39,417 nt of DNA from a virus: the IMG/VR virus record IMGVR_UViG_3300032285_000935, positions 1 through 39,417 of that record, one strand, 5' to 3'. Numbering within the stretch: position 1 is the stretch's first letter; each line of letters opens with the position of its first letter. The position numbers and the translations under genes are program-made. The notes under the pieces were generated by a model. That model did no database searches. It saw only the letters and a program-made list of their open reading frames with translations, and was not told the DNA's origin. Shown one piece after another: positions 29,829 through 35,872 of this stretch.

Positions 29829-30268
29829 TTAGCCCACTTTCCTCTCAGTACGAGCAACCCAATGATTGCATAGTTTGCCATATCCTTAAACGAATCCTCT
29901 AGTGATTCGTGTTCAGGGTCTCTGTTGTTATCTACTAGGTTATTAATACGTGCTAACTTGTCGTGCATACGCACACGCAATCCATTGACTGCTCCTCCGG
30001 GAGCATCTGCAATATTACTTGGACCGTAATCCTTATGCTTGGACAACAATAGGTCCATCAACTCATCAAAGGTATCCTCTACATCCATCGCAAAAGTAGC
30101 GTTTTTAACTGCTTTTGGAGCCTTATATGACTCATCTGTATATGGCTTAGGTATCACGCGCTTTGGTTGAGGCGAGGAAATCTCACTGTTAAGTCTATGG
30201 TATTCTTGTTCACCTCGTACGATGTAACTTGGAATCCTTGGTTCCTCAGGTGCTCTATTATCGCCCAT
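29825..30268 (-). CDS. DUF1599-like protein, possible nucleotide metabolism (147 aa)
   Basis: The C-terminal two thirds carry LLLSKHKDYGPSNI, GLRVRMHDKLARINNL, and ESLEDSFKDMANYAIIGLLVLRG. This combination is what I associate with the DUF1599 domain, an all-helical relative of the MazG-type NTP pyrophosphohydrolases. The N-terminal 60 residues are Pro-rich and look disordered. If active it would hydrolyse a (modified) nucleotide. The acidic residues of the metal site are compatible but not complete enough to be certain. Gene spacing shows it is part of the replication operon. Confidence 0.72.
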   Translation of the reverse strand: MGDNRAPEEPRIPSYIVRGEQEYHRLNSEISSPQPKRVIPKPYTDESYKAPKAVKNATFAMDVEDTFDELMDLLLSKHKDYGPSNIADAPGGAVNGLRVRMHDKLARINNLVDNNRDPEHESLEDSFKDMANYAIIGLLVLRGKWAK

Positions 30269-30274
30269 AATTCT

Positions 30275-30634
30275 TCACTCTCCACTTTCTTCAAAGGGTA
30301 TCTCATTGTCTATTAGTTCTTTTAAGTCCTCATCAAATGTACTCATATGGTCTTGAACGATTAGTTCTTCAACTATAGTTTTCATTTCATTTGGATTGGT
30401 TTCTGCTGCATATAGTGTTGCGTATGTTGATTGCGTTATCTTTTTTATTTCCTCTGGTTTATCTGCGGCTGCATATATACACCGTAGTAATGAACCAACC
30501 ATTAATGAATAGCCACTAGGGAGAATTAACTTAGGGTCAAACTCTTCCTCGTTCTCTTCAAGTAGATGGTCTGTTGCTTCAAAGATGTTATCAAACTCTT
30601 CCCCACAAGTGGGGCATGGTGGTACTTTATTCAT
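30275..30634 (-). CDS. acidic zinc-finger-like protein, unknown (119 aa)
   Basis: The N-terminus CPTCGEEFDNIFEATDHLLEE looks like one C2H2-type finger (Cys-x2-Cys … His). The remaining 90 residues are helical and acidic (ILPSGYSLMVGSLLRCIYAAADKPEEIKKI, MKTIVEELIVQD). Its ATG lies inside the stop region of the TOPRIM gene, so both are translated together. It may be a replisome accessory; function is unknown. Confidence 0.65.
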   Translation of the reverse strand: MNKVPPCPTCGEEFDNIFEATDHLLEENEEEFDPKLILPSGYSLMVGSLLRCIYAAADKPEEIKKITQSTYATLYAAETNPNEMKTIVEELIVQDHMSTFDEDLKELIDNEIPFEESGE

Positions 30635-31253
30635 CGTTTAATCCTGCCTTCTCACGAATATAATCGGCTCCGTATTTAACGTATGCTGAGTTGACGTCTT
30701 CTCCGTCGGGAAGTTGTACGATAGTAACTGGTAGTTCTCGGGCAAGACTACGGGCAAATTCCGTTCCCGGTTGGTCTCCATCTGCGAAAACAAAGATGCG
30801 TTCAAAGTCTGCAAGGAGTCTATTGTAATGTTTCTTCCAACTGTTTGCACCCGGAACTCCAACGCAAGGTATGCCAACGCAACCGCTAAGAGTAATTGTA
30901 TCCAATTCACCTTCGCATACCCCAATCCAATCGCCTGCTTTTTCTATATCTAATACATTAAACATTTTAGTTTCTGCACCAGTCATACCCATGTACTTGG
31001 GTTCAACTGCTGGATTCAAACTTCTAAATCTTAAATCTACTACACCAGTCTTAGTGATGTATGGTATTGCTAGTCGTCCAACGAATGCTTCGTGACCAAC
31101 CTCAGGCTCCGAGACTACGCCTAAACGCGCCAGTCGTGCTACTTCCCTTGTTATTCCCCGACTTGCTAGGTAATCTTCTGCCTGATGAATATTTACCGCG
31201 TACTTGGCTGTTGCTTTGGCCAGTAATTCCTTCTGCGAAAGATTTTGCTTCAC
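30627..31253 (-). CDS. DnaG-type primase, TOPRIM core (208 aa)
   Basis: The TOPRIM motifs are clear: VCEGELDTITL with the catalytic Glu (about residue 114), GVPGANSWKKH, and FADGDQPGTEF with the DxD pair (about 158-160). The first 90 residues (AEDYLASRGITREVARLARLGV, and LRFRSLNP) match the N-terminal part of the DnaG catalytic core. The zinc-binding domain is missing from this protein. It is encoded by the preceding, overlapping gene. Together the two would make RNA primers for replication. Confidence 0.88.
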   Translation of the reverse strand: MKQNLSQKELLAKATAKYAVNIHQAEDYLASRGITREVARLARLGVVSEPEVGHEAFVGRLAIPYITKTGVVDLRFRSLNPAVEPKYMGMTGAETKMFNVLDIEKAGDWIGVCEGELDTITLSGCVGIPCVGVPGANSWKKHYNRLLADFERIFVFADGDQPGTEFARSLARELPVTIVQLPDGEDVNSAYVKYGADYIREKAGLNDE

Positions 31254-31479
31254 GTATATCCACCCTTTCTTGCTTCGCTATAATTTGTAAACTGTTGCCT
31301 TGCATTCCACAAGCGAAACAATTGAAGATGTTTTCTCGTGTATTAAAACTTGCACTTGCGTGTGAATCATCATGGAACGGACACTTGATATTCACTTGTC
31401 CACTTGTACGAGATGGGTTAGCACCGTAGTGCTGGAGCACCATCACGATATCGGGTAAATCATCAGTCATCAAAGACAT
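31102..31479 (-). CDS. primase CHC2 zinc-finger domain on its own gene (125 aa)
   Basis: CPFHDDSHASASFN and FNCFACGMQGNSLQII (about residues 33-66) show the CHC2 pattern C-x2-H … C-x2-C of the DnaG N-terminal zinc domain, which reads the template. The last 40 residues (SNSQVRGKYSSGRRLPSKSG) are basic and low in complexity. They overlap the TOPRIM gene in another frame by 152 bases. ATG 31470 is an alternative start. The domain probably acts in trans with the TOPRIM protein. Confidence 0.85.
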   Translation of the reverse strand: MSLMTDDLPDIVMVLQHYGANPSRTSGQVNIKCPFHDDSHASASFNTRENIFNCFACGMQGNSLQIIAKQERVDIREAKSFAEGITGQSNSQVRGKYSSGRRLPSKSGNNKGSSTTGAFRRSLGA

Positions 31480-31831
31480 CGCCCAACCTTAATACTAAAT
31501 AGGAATCTGCTATCGATTTGCCTCTTGCTTTAATTATGACGGCAGGAAGTACCGCTTCGCGTCCGATTTTTCTTGCTTCTGAATAATGCGTTGCTTCGAC
31601 TTGAGATTCTTTTTGCCAAGCAGAGAGGTCAATGCGACCTGATTGGCCCGGCGCCTTACACTCGATGATTCCAATAGAGCCGAGGAAGTCCGCTTTAACA
31701 ACCACATCTCCCTCATCTTTGGCACCAGCACGAGCCAAACGCTCGGCGTCATAGCCCCTAGCACGAAACCAATCACGAATATCTGTTTCAAATGTTGCTC
31801 CTCTTGCCTTGTGTGATTTTCTAGTTGTCAT
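31463..31831 (-). CDS. Holliday-junction-resolvase-like PD-(D/E)XK nuclease (122 aa)
   Basis: ATG 31831 (MTTRKSHKARGATFE) is preferred; an ORF ten codons longer overlaps the previous gene more. ATFETDIRDWFRARGYDAERLA gives the N-terminal Glu and helix. GDVVVKADFLGSIGIIECKAPG gives the D and the E-x-K catalytic core. A later TVE-free helix and a strand (LPAVIIKARGKSIADSYLVLRLGD) complete the fold. The layout is typical for Hjc/VRR-type nucleases. It probably resolves branched replication intermediates before packaging. Confidence 0.82.
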   Translation of the reverse strand: MTTRKSHKARGATFETDIRDWFRARGYDAERLARAGAKDEGDVVVKADFLGSIGIIECKAPGQSGRIDLSAWQKESQVEATHYSEARKIGREAVLPAVIIKARGKSIADSYLVLRLGDVFDD

Positions 31832-32390
31832 TTTTCTGTATCCAAATCTGATATGAATCAACTAGCAACTTGTATTGTCCCTTATGTTCCTCGAGGAAGT
31901 TATCAATTGCTGGCTTAGGTGTGGTATGTTCAGGGTAATCCCTGCCCCATAGGTAATCATCAAAGGCTAGGATTCCACTAGGCTTCAATATATTCCAAGC
32001 ATATATAGCATCTTGTGCTACCGCCTTAGCGGTATGGTCTCCATCAATGTAGATGAAATCGAATCCCTCTTTAAGTGCTGATAGTACATACTGTGACTTA
32101 GCGCGGAACGTTGTAAGGTTTTTATACTCTGATGTACGCTTGAAGTAGTAATCTTCTACCTGTGCAAAGTTAATCTTTTCATGTTCTGATTCATCTGAAC
32201 CCTTAAATGTATCAACATCAACCAGTGTAGATGTTGGATGGGTCAGGATATTATCTAGCAACCATACGGTTGCATCTCCAGTGTAGGCACCAACCTGCAA
32301 GAATCTTAGGTTAGGCAATCCTTTGAACTCACCTAACTGTTCTTCAAAGTTATGGCGTTGGCCATCAAACCAATTAGGAAATGTTGTCAT
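31821..32390 (-). CDS. class I SAM-dependent methyltransferase-like protein (189 aa)
   Basis: LRFLQVGAYTGDATVWLLDN (about 29-48) is a motif I-like Gly-rich loop. STLVDVDTFKGSDESE is the motif II acidic strand. FDFIYIDGDHTAKAVAQDA (about 110-128) and GILAFDDYLWG complete a Methyltransf_24-like fold. Its first residues include FEEQLGEFKGL. These enzymes often act on sugars or small molecules; the substrate here is unknown. Coupling by ATGA to the ATPase gene means it is transcribed with replication genes. Confidence 0.82.
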   Translation of the reverse strand: MTTFPNWFDGQRHNFEEQLGEFKGLPNLRFLQVGAYTGDATVWLLDNILTHPTSTLVDVDTFKGSDESEHEKINFAQVEDYYFKRTSEYKNLTTFRAKSQYVLSALKEGFDFIYIDGDHTAKAVAQDAIYAWNILKPSGILAFDDYLWGRDYPEHTTPKPAIDNFLEEHKGQYKLLVDSYQIWIQKNDN

Positions 32391-33169
32391 GAGTTCTCCG
32401 GGATATCTTCTATGTACATATACTCAGGATTAAATGCTAACCAAGTCATAAGAGTCCCTCCTGCATCTGCTCTACCGTAGCGATTCTTGACAGACGCCAC
32501 GCCCATTGAAGTCCCCACAGTCCCAAGCGTACAAATGAGGGCAGGAAGTTGTGATACTTTGCCTTGTATAGCGGACCTTGGTTGGCAAGGGGTACCAAGT
32601 ATCGCTTCACTAGTATGATGAAGCACCACAATCGCTGCATTTGTAGCCCTAGCAAGATACTTTAACTCCTTCATAATTGCTCGCATTGAAGCGAATTCTT
32701 CGCCACCATCAGTGGCAACATCCATTAAGTTATCGAGAACTATTAGGGATGGTGGACATCCCCATAGTTCCTCGAATGCTTGCACCTCTTCACCGATATC
32801 TTCAAGTGTAGGTGACGATTCAAAGCACCAAACAATGTGACTTCCTTTTTGGAGGACTGCTTTAGTCCAACCAACATCAGTATTAAGTTTCTGTTCCACA
32901 TCACTTTGCGACTTGCCTGATATCATAGATGCTAATCGCATCGCCATTGTGTGAGCGTTGGTATCTGCTGATATGTAAAGCGTTGGAACGTTAGTCTTGA
33001 GTGCAAGTGCGAGAGCAAGTGTTGATTTACCTGCTCCCGGAGCACCCGCAAACATTGAAACTTCTGAACGTCTAATGATTATCTTATTTGCTTCAAAGGC
33101 TTTAAAACAACTAGGAAGAGGTTCCCCCCCAATAGAGGCTCGTCCTACTGACCGTGCTAGAGTTCTCAT
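32387..33169 (-). CDS. RecA/DnaB-type ATPase, putative replicative helicase core (260 aa)
   Basis: Walker A is GAPGAGKST (about 42-50), followed by YISADTNAHTMAMRLA. Walker B is PPSLIVLDNLMD (about 138-149). VLHHTSEA around residue 180 is the DnaB-like sensor segment. It lacks the N-terminal domain of full DnaB, so it is either a minimal SF4 helicase or a RepA-like/RecA-like ATPase. A GGAAGGGAG site precedes ATG 33169. The primase halves are in the same operon, supporting a role in replication fork opening. Confidence 0.85.
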   Translation of the reverse strand: MRTLARSVGRASIGGEPLPSCFKAFEANKIIIRRSEVSMFAGAPGAGKSTLALALALKTNVPTLYISADTNAHTMAMRLASMISGKSQSDVEQKLNTDVGWTKAVLQKGSHIVWCFESSPTLEDIGEEVQAFEELWGCPPSLIVLDNLMDVATDGGEEFASMRAIMKELKYLARATNAAIVVLHHTSEAILGTPCQPRSAIQGKVSQLPALICTLGTVGTSMGVASVKNRYGRADAGGTLMTWLAFNPEYMYIEDIPENS

Positions 33170-33216
33170 TGGACTCCCTTCCTAGTTATCTTAAAATGGA
33201 AATAGTTCTGTTTGAC

Positions 33217-33600
33217 TTAGTTTACTGGACGGCACTGCTCCGGGCCCTGAGGCATTGGACAGACCCACATTGCGTATGGCTTGCCCGTCTTGCTGGAGAC
33301 TCCCGACTTGTACTTCCGTGCTCCGTGCTGGCACGTTGGAGCCGAGGTACCTGACGCTTCCCCCACCGGGGTCGGAGCCGAGTACTGCGGTTGCTCGGTG
33401 CTTGTAGTGGTAGTTGGCGTCGATAAAGGGCTCAGAGTATAAGCACCCACCACCAACTTTTGCACAGATGAAATCTGTGTAGCGTAATCGCCAACACCTT
33501 CAAGTAGTACAGATAGTTCATCCGCAGTATGTGCACGGACGTTTATCATATCACCTGCTGGTGTCTTATATGAGACTTGTAACTTCCAGTCTTCTGCCAT
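33217..33600 (-). CDS. zinc-finger protein with Pro/Thr-rich linker, possible ssDNA-binding protein (127 aa)
   Basis: Residues 1-50 are a small alpha/beta domain (WKLQVSYKTPAGDMINVRAHTADELSVLLEG). A Pro/Ser/Thr linker (LSTPTTTTSTEQPQYSAPTP) joins it to a zinc-ribbon-like end with CQHGARKYKSG, WVCPMPQGPEQC. The lone pair of end cysteines plus the Cys-His of the first motif could bind one zinc. It lies between the nuclease and ATPase genes, so single-strand DNA binding or recombination is likely, though unproven. Confidence 0.65.
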   Translation of the reverse strand: MAEDWKLQVSYKTPAGDMINVRAHTADELSVLLEGVGDYATQISSVQKLVVGAYTLSPLSTPTTTTSTEQPQYSAPTPVGEASGTSAPTCQHGARKYKSGVSSKTGKPYAMWVCPMPQGPEQCRPVN

Positions 33601-33716
33601 TATTCTTCCTCCTTCTTTTCGTTTACCTTAAAACCTAGTGCTTGTCTTGCTTCATCTGCTGAGATGATTCCGAGTTGGAATGCACCTAGTAGTTCGCTTA
33701 CCGTTGGTTCGCTCAT
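33600..33716 (-). CDS. 38-aa peptide with portal/recombination-style motif
   Basis: Frame from ATG 33716 to TAA 33600-33602, coupled on both sides (ATGA upstream, TAATG downstream). The core LLGAFQLGIISADEARQALGF is the short helix-turn motif (GIISADEAR) that recurs at the ends of various phage proteins. The tail is acidic/basic (NEKKEEE). It may be a partner peptide for either neighbour. No further assignment is possible. Confidence 0.6.
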   Translation of the reverse strand: MSEPTVSELLGAFQLGIISADEARQALGFKVNEKKEEE

Positions 33717-34348
33717 TTATCTTCCTTCTTAGTAGAGAACGGACAGTACTCCGTGAGGCCACATTTGTACTGACAGTTGTTAGTGTTTGGTAGAAAAACT
33801 TTAGCCTGACGAGCACGTTCAAAGTTCTCGACTAGGTATTCCATCTTGTCGTATGTATAACCTGATAGGTCAATCATTGAGGCAGTTCCGCTATCGCGGG
33901 ACATATAGTAGTTACCCCATTTGATTTCTCCACCAAGAGCATCAGTGCCGAAGGTAGTCTCAAGACCTAACTTGTAGAATCCAAGTTGTAGCGTAGAGGC
34001 TGGTATCTGTTGTGAAGTCTTGAGGTCTACGATTACAAGTTCACCATTGACTTCAAACACACGGTCAATAATCATCTTGATAGGTACACCTGCTACGATT
34101 GGCATGAGTGCAAGTTCGATTGCTGGCACACCCTGAGGTGTTACCCAAATCTTCCAATTGCTATTAGCCTTACGCCAAGCGATATAGTTCTCAACCCACT
34201 TAGGTCCAGTTTGGTGCCAAAAGTTTTCGTCTTCCTTGTTTGGATTAGCCTTGGTAGCACGACCACCAACACGAGCATTGGTTAGGTCAATGTCACCCTT
34301 GGACTCAAGCCAAGATTGGTACCATAAATCTTTGACGTCATTTATCAT
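33713..34348 (-). CDS. RecB/Cas4-like PD-(D/E)XK nuclease, C-terminal part (211 aa)
   Basis: The nuclease core is PIKMIIDRVFEVNGELVIVDLKTSQQ: the Asp of IIDR and the D-x-K of VDLKTS. A Gln helix motif follows (QLGFYKLGLE). The C-terminus NCQYKCGLTEYCPF carries three cysteines like the iron-sulphur cluster of Cas4/AddB-type nucleases. The N-terminal part (SYSAITTY … GSAFHLACE) that normally completes this enzyme is encoded by the previous frame. The two overlap by ATGA. Likely role: 5' or 3' end resection in phage recombination. Confidence 0.82.
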   Translation of the reverse strand: MINDVKDLWYQSWLESKGDIDLTNARVGGRATKANPNKEDENFWHQTGPKWVENYIAWRKANSNWKIWVTPQGVPAIELALMPIVAGVPIKMIIDRVFEVNGELVIVDLKTSQQIPASTLQLGFYKLGLETTFGTDALGGEIKWGNYYMSRDSGTASMIDLSGYTYDKMEYLVENFERARQAKVFLPNTNNCQYKCGLTEYCPFSTKKEDK

Positions 34349-34536
34349 AGGTTATCCTTGTCGTAGATTTCACAGGCAAGGTGGAAAGCAGAACCACCAA
34401 CAGACCAAACTGATGGTGCCTCCTGCTTTTGGAGTAGACGACCTAGGTAGTACTGAAATCCGCAGTCGATGTAAGTTGTAATAGCCGAGTACGATATGTG
34501 CTCGGGTAGATTATATTCTTCGATTTGAATTGACAT
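34345..34536 (-). CDS. RecB/Cas4-like nuclease, N-terminal part on a separate frame (63 aa)
   Basis: HISYSAITTYIDCGFQYYLGRL is the characteristic first helix of PDDEXK_1/Cas4-like nucleases, including a Cys. WSVGGSAFHLACEIYD supplies the conserved G-x-x-x-H…E helix. The protein stops at TGA 34345, exactly where the rest of the domain continues in the -1 frame from ATG 34348. ATG 34536 lies only seven bases after a -10-like box, so its mRNA may be leaderless. Either a split enzyme or a frameshift; the reading depends on sequence accuracy. Confidence 0.78.
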   Translation of the reverse strand: MSIQIEEYNLPEHISYSAITTYIDCGFQYYLGRLLQKQEAPSVWSVGGSAFHLACEIYDKDNL

Positions 34537-34543
34537 ATGGAGT

Positions 34544-34572
34544 ATACTAAAGGTTGGTTATCATTTTGTCAA
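34544..34572 (-). promoter_or_regulatory. leftward promoter, probably leaderless
   Basis: On the minus strand TTGACA (34567-34572) is followed after 17 bases by TAGTAT (34544-34549). The predicted start of transcription falls at or next to ATG 34536. There is no room for a ribosome-binding site, so leaderless initiation is expected. It would drive the replication operon. Confidence 0.6.
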
Positions 34573-34588
34573 ACACTTATTTAAGTGA

Positions 34589-34616
34589 TTGACATATCAA
34601 AATTAATGTGTATAAT
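34589..34616 (+). promoter_or_regulatory. rightward consensus promoter TTGACA-N16-TATAAT
   Basis: TTGACA (34589-34594) and TATAAT (34611-34616), both perfect hexamers, spacer 16. It reads towards the small gene at 34705. It is the best promoter match in the window and stands back to back with the leftward promoter. Confidence 0.78.
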
Positions 34617-34641
34617 TGGTAATTAATTACATATAATATAT

Positions 34642-34663
34642 ACAAACGCCTAAGGGCGTTTGT
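34642..34663 (+). promoter_or_regulatory. leader hairpin between promoter and gene
   Basis: A perfect 9-bp stem (ACAAACGCC/GGCGTTTGT) with loop TAAG lies 25 bases after the -10 and 41 before the start codon. The following sequence is AT-rich but mixed, so it may be a regulated attenuator or a 5' stabiliser. Confidence 0.6.
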
Positions 34664-34704
34664 TATTATATATAATATATATATTATAATATCTAAGGAG
34701 TACT

Positions 34705-34884
34705 ATGTCAAGCACTTTTTTAGCAACGTTTTATGCGTTTCTTGCAGCAGGAATCCTACTTAAGTTAATCGATGAGGCAGTGGTTGAGTTTCGCTCACGG
34801 CAAAGGGACAAGCGGTTGAGTAGGCTACTCGGACATCTAGAGGATTTGGATGACCTAACCGACTATGAGATAGTCAAAGAGTAG
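34705..34884 (+). CDS. small membrane protein, isolated plus-strand gene (59 aa)
   Basis: ATG 34705 follows AAGGAG at four bases. Residues 3-20 (STFLATFYAFLAAGILLK) form one membrane span. The rest is a charged cytoplasmic tail (FRSRQRDKRLSRLLGHLEDL, then acidic LDDLTDYE). It has its own strong promoter and a terminator right after it, an unusual investment for so small a gene. Position beside the lysis cassette but on the other strand suggests superinfection exclusion, lysis control or a membrane-bound early function. Confidence 0.75.
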   Translation: MSSTFLATFYAFLAAGILLKLIDEAVVEFRSRQRDKRLSRLLGHLEDLDDLTDYEIVKE

Positions 34885-34896
34885 TCCAGAAACGAC

Positions 34897-34946
34897 AAAA
34901 GAACCCCCTCGCCCTAGGATAATACCTAAGGTAAGGGGGTTTCTTG
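34897..34946. terminator. bidirectional terminator between converging genes
   Basis: A long imperfect stem: CCCCCT (34904-34909) pairs with AGGGGG (34934-34939), with further pairs inward to the loop. T-rich sequence follows on each strand (TTTCTTGTCTT to the right, TTCTTTTGTC to the left). It lies between the plus-strand membrane gene and the end of the leftward lysis operon, so it can stop both. Confidence 0.85.
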
Positions 34947-34977
34947 TCTTAAAAGGGGCTTTAAAGCCGTTTAAGGG

Positions 34978-35175
34978 CTATTTTTTGGAGCCTAATCCAA
35001 AGTCTTTCTCAGCCTTGTCAGCCCACTTAGCCAATGGTGCGGCTACTGAGCCAATCAGGATAGCATACTCAGGCTTCAAGTTAGATGCCAAAGCGATTGC
35101 CATTGTGACTGCTGACGCTAATACGGCACGTAGGTAGGACATACCAACTGCCTTCAACTTAGGGTCTAGTTTCAT
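34978..35175 (-). CDS. holin-like membrane protein (65 aa)
   Basis: Two hydrophobic segments, about residues 10-30 (GMSYLRAVLASAVTMAIALAS) and 34-48 (PEYAILIGSVAAPLA), are joined by a short turn. The charged C-terminus (KWADKAEKDFGLGSKK) is usual in holins. The gene directly follows the CHAP endolysin with a TAATG overlap, the normal lysis-cassette partner. It would permeabilise the membrane to release the endolysin. Another membrane protein (35669-35872) lies on the other side of the endolysin, so which is the true holin is unsettled. Confidence 0.75.
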   Translation of the reverse strand: MKLDPKLKAVGMSYLRAVLASAVTMAIALASNLKPEYAILIGSVAAPLAKWADKAEKDFGLGSKK

Positions 35176-35672
35176 TACTTACTCCATTTCGGTCTGCCAA
35201 ACCCCGTGATGAACACCGAGAGTTTGCGCTTATTGTTTGGCTTATAGGCACGGATACGCTCCGCTACCTCTCCACCATTGTCTTGCGAACCCTTTGCTTT
35301 ATGCTCTGGGCTAGTGTTGCCTTCGATAGTTGTGACCGTTCCGTCACCGTTGTCTCTGACAACAATTCCAACGTGTTCTGTTGGTGCCCCGCCTTTAACA
35401 AAATCAAAAAATACTATGTCCCCGGGTTGTGGCTTTGCAGTTGCCACATTGAACCAAGTCCCAAGTCCCTGAAATCCTGCCACTCCTGCTGGTGTATATA
35501 CACAATTAGGAACCTTAACCCCAACTTGTGCTGCGCACCACATGACAAATGAGCCACACCAAGGTTGTCCATCGTGCTTAGTGAAAGCACCATACTTGGT
35601 TAGGTTATCGCCAGTCTCAACGGTGCCAACTTCTTTGATGGCCACGCTAAGAAAGTCACTTACTGTGTTCAC
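35175..35672 (-). CDS. CHAP-domain endolysin (165 aa)
   Basis: Cys39 in QPWCGSFVMWC and His100 in TEHVGIVV are the catalytic pair of the CHAP amidase/endopeptidase fold, with Glu117-Asn119 (IEGN) as the third site. QPGDIVFFD is the typical strand before the His. There is no separate cell-wall-binding domain; the last 40 residues are basic (RIRAYKPNNKRKL). It starts with GTG 35672 overlapping the previous stop. It cuts peptidoglycan stem peptides or the amide bond at the end of infection. Confidence 0.92.
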   Translation of the reverse strand: MNTVSDFLSVAIKEVGTVETGDNLTKYGAFTKHDGQPWCGSFVMWCAAQVGVKVPNCVYTPAGVAGFQGLGTWFNVATAKPQPGDIVFFDFVKGGAPTEHVGIVVRDNGDGTVTTIEGNTSPEHKAKGSQDNGGEVAERIRAYKPNNKRKLSVFITGFGRPKWSK

Positions 35673-35872
35673 ATCTTCTCCGCTATAAGTTTGAATAACT
35701 CATCGACACGACTCTCTAGTCTGCATACTGCGTCTTTCAATGATGAGCCACTATTAGGTTTTAATTCATTGAGATAGTGGATTACCATAAAGCGGAACAT
35801 AGCACTGAGTCCAGTGATTACTGTGACTGTTGCTATGGCAATTGCAGCCCAAGTGCCTGCGTCGATTTTCAT
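35669..35872 (-). CDS. single-span membrane protein, possible second holin or anchor (67 aa)
   Basis: Residues about 8-30 (WAAIAIATVTVITGLSAMFRFMV) form one transmembrane helix. A polar linker then leads to a short coiled coil (KDAVCRLESRVDELFKLIAEK). The start overlaps the tail protein's stop (TAATG) and its end overlaps the endolysin's GTG. The layout, one span with a coiled-coil tail, resembles actinophage lysis membrane proteins but also small anchors. Lysis involvement is inferred from position. Confidence 0.72.
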   Translation of the reverse strand: MKIDAGTWAAIAIATVTVITGLSAMFRFMVIHYLNELKPNSGSSLKDAVCRLESRVDELFKLIAEKM

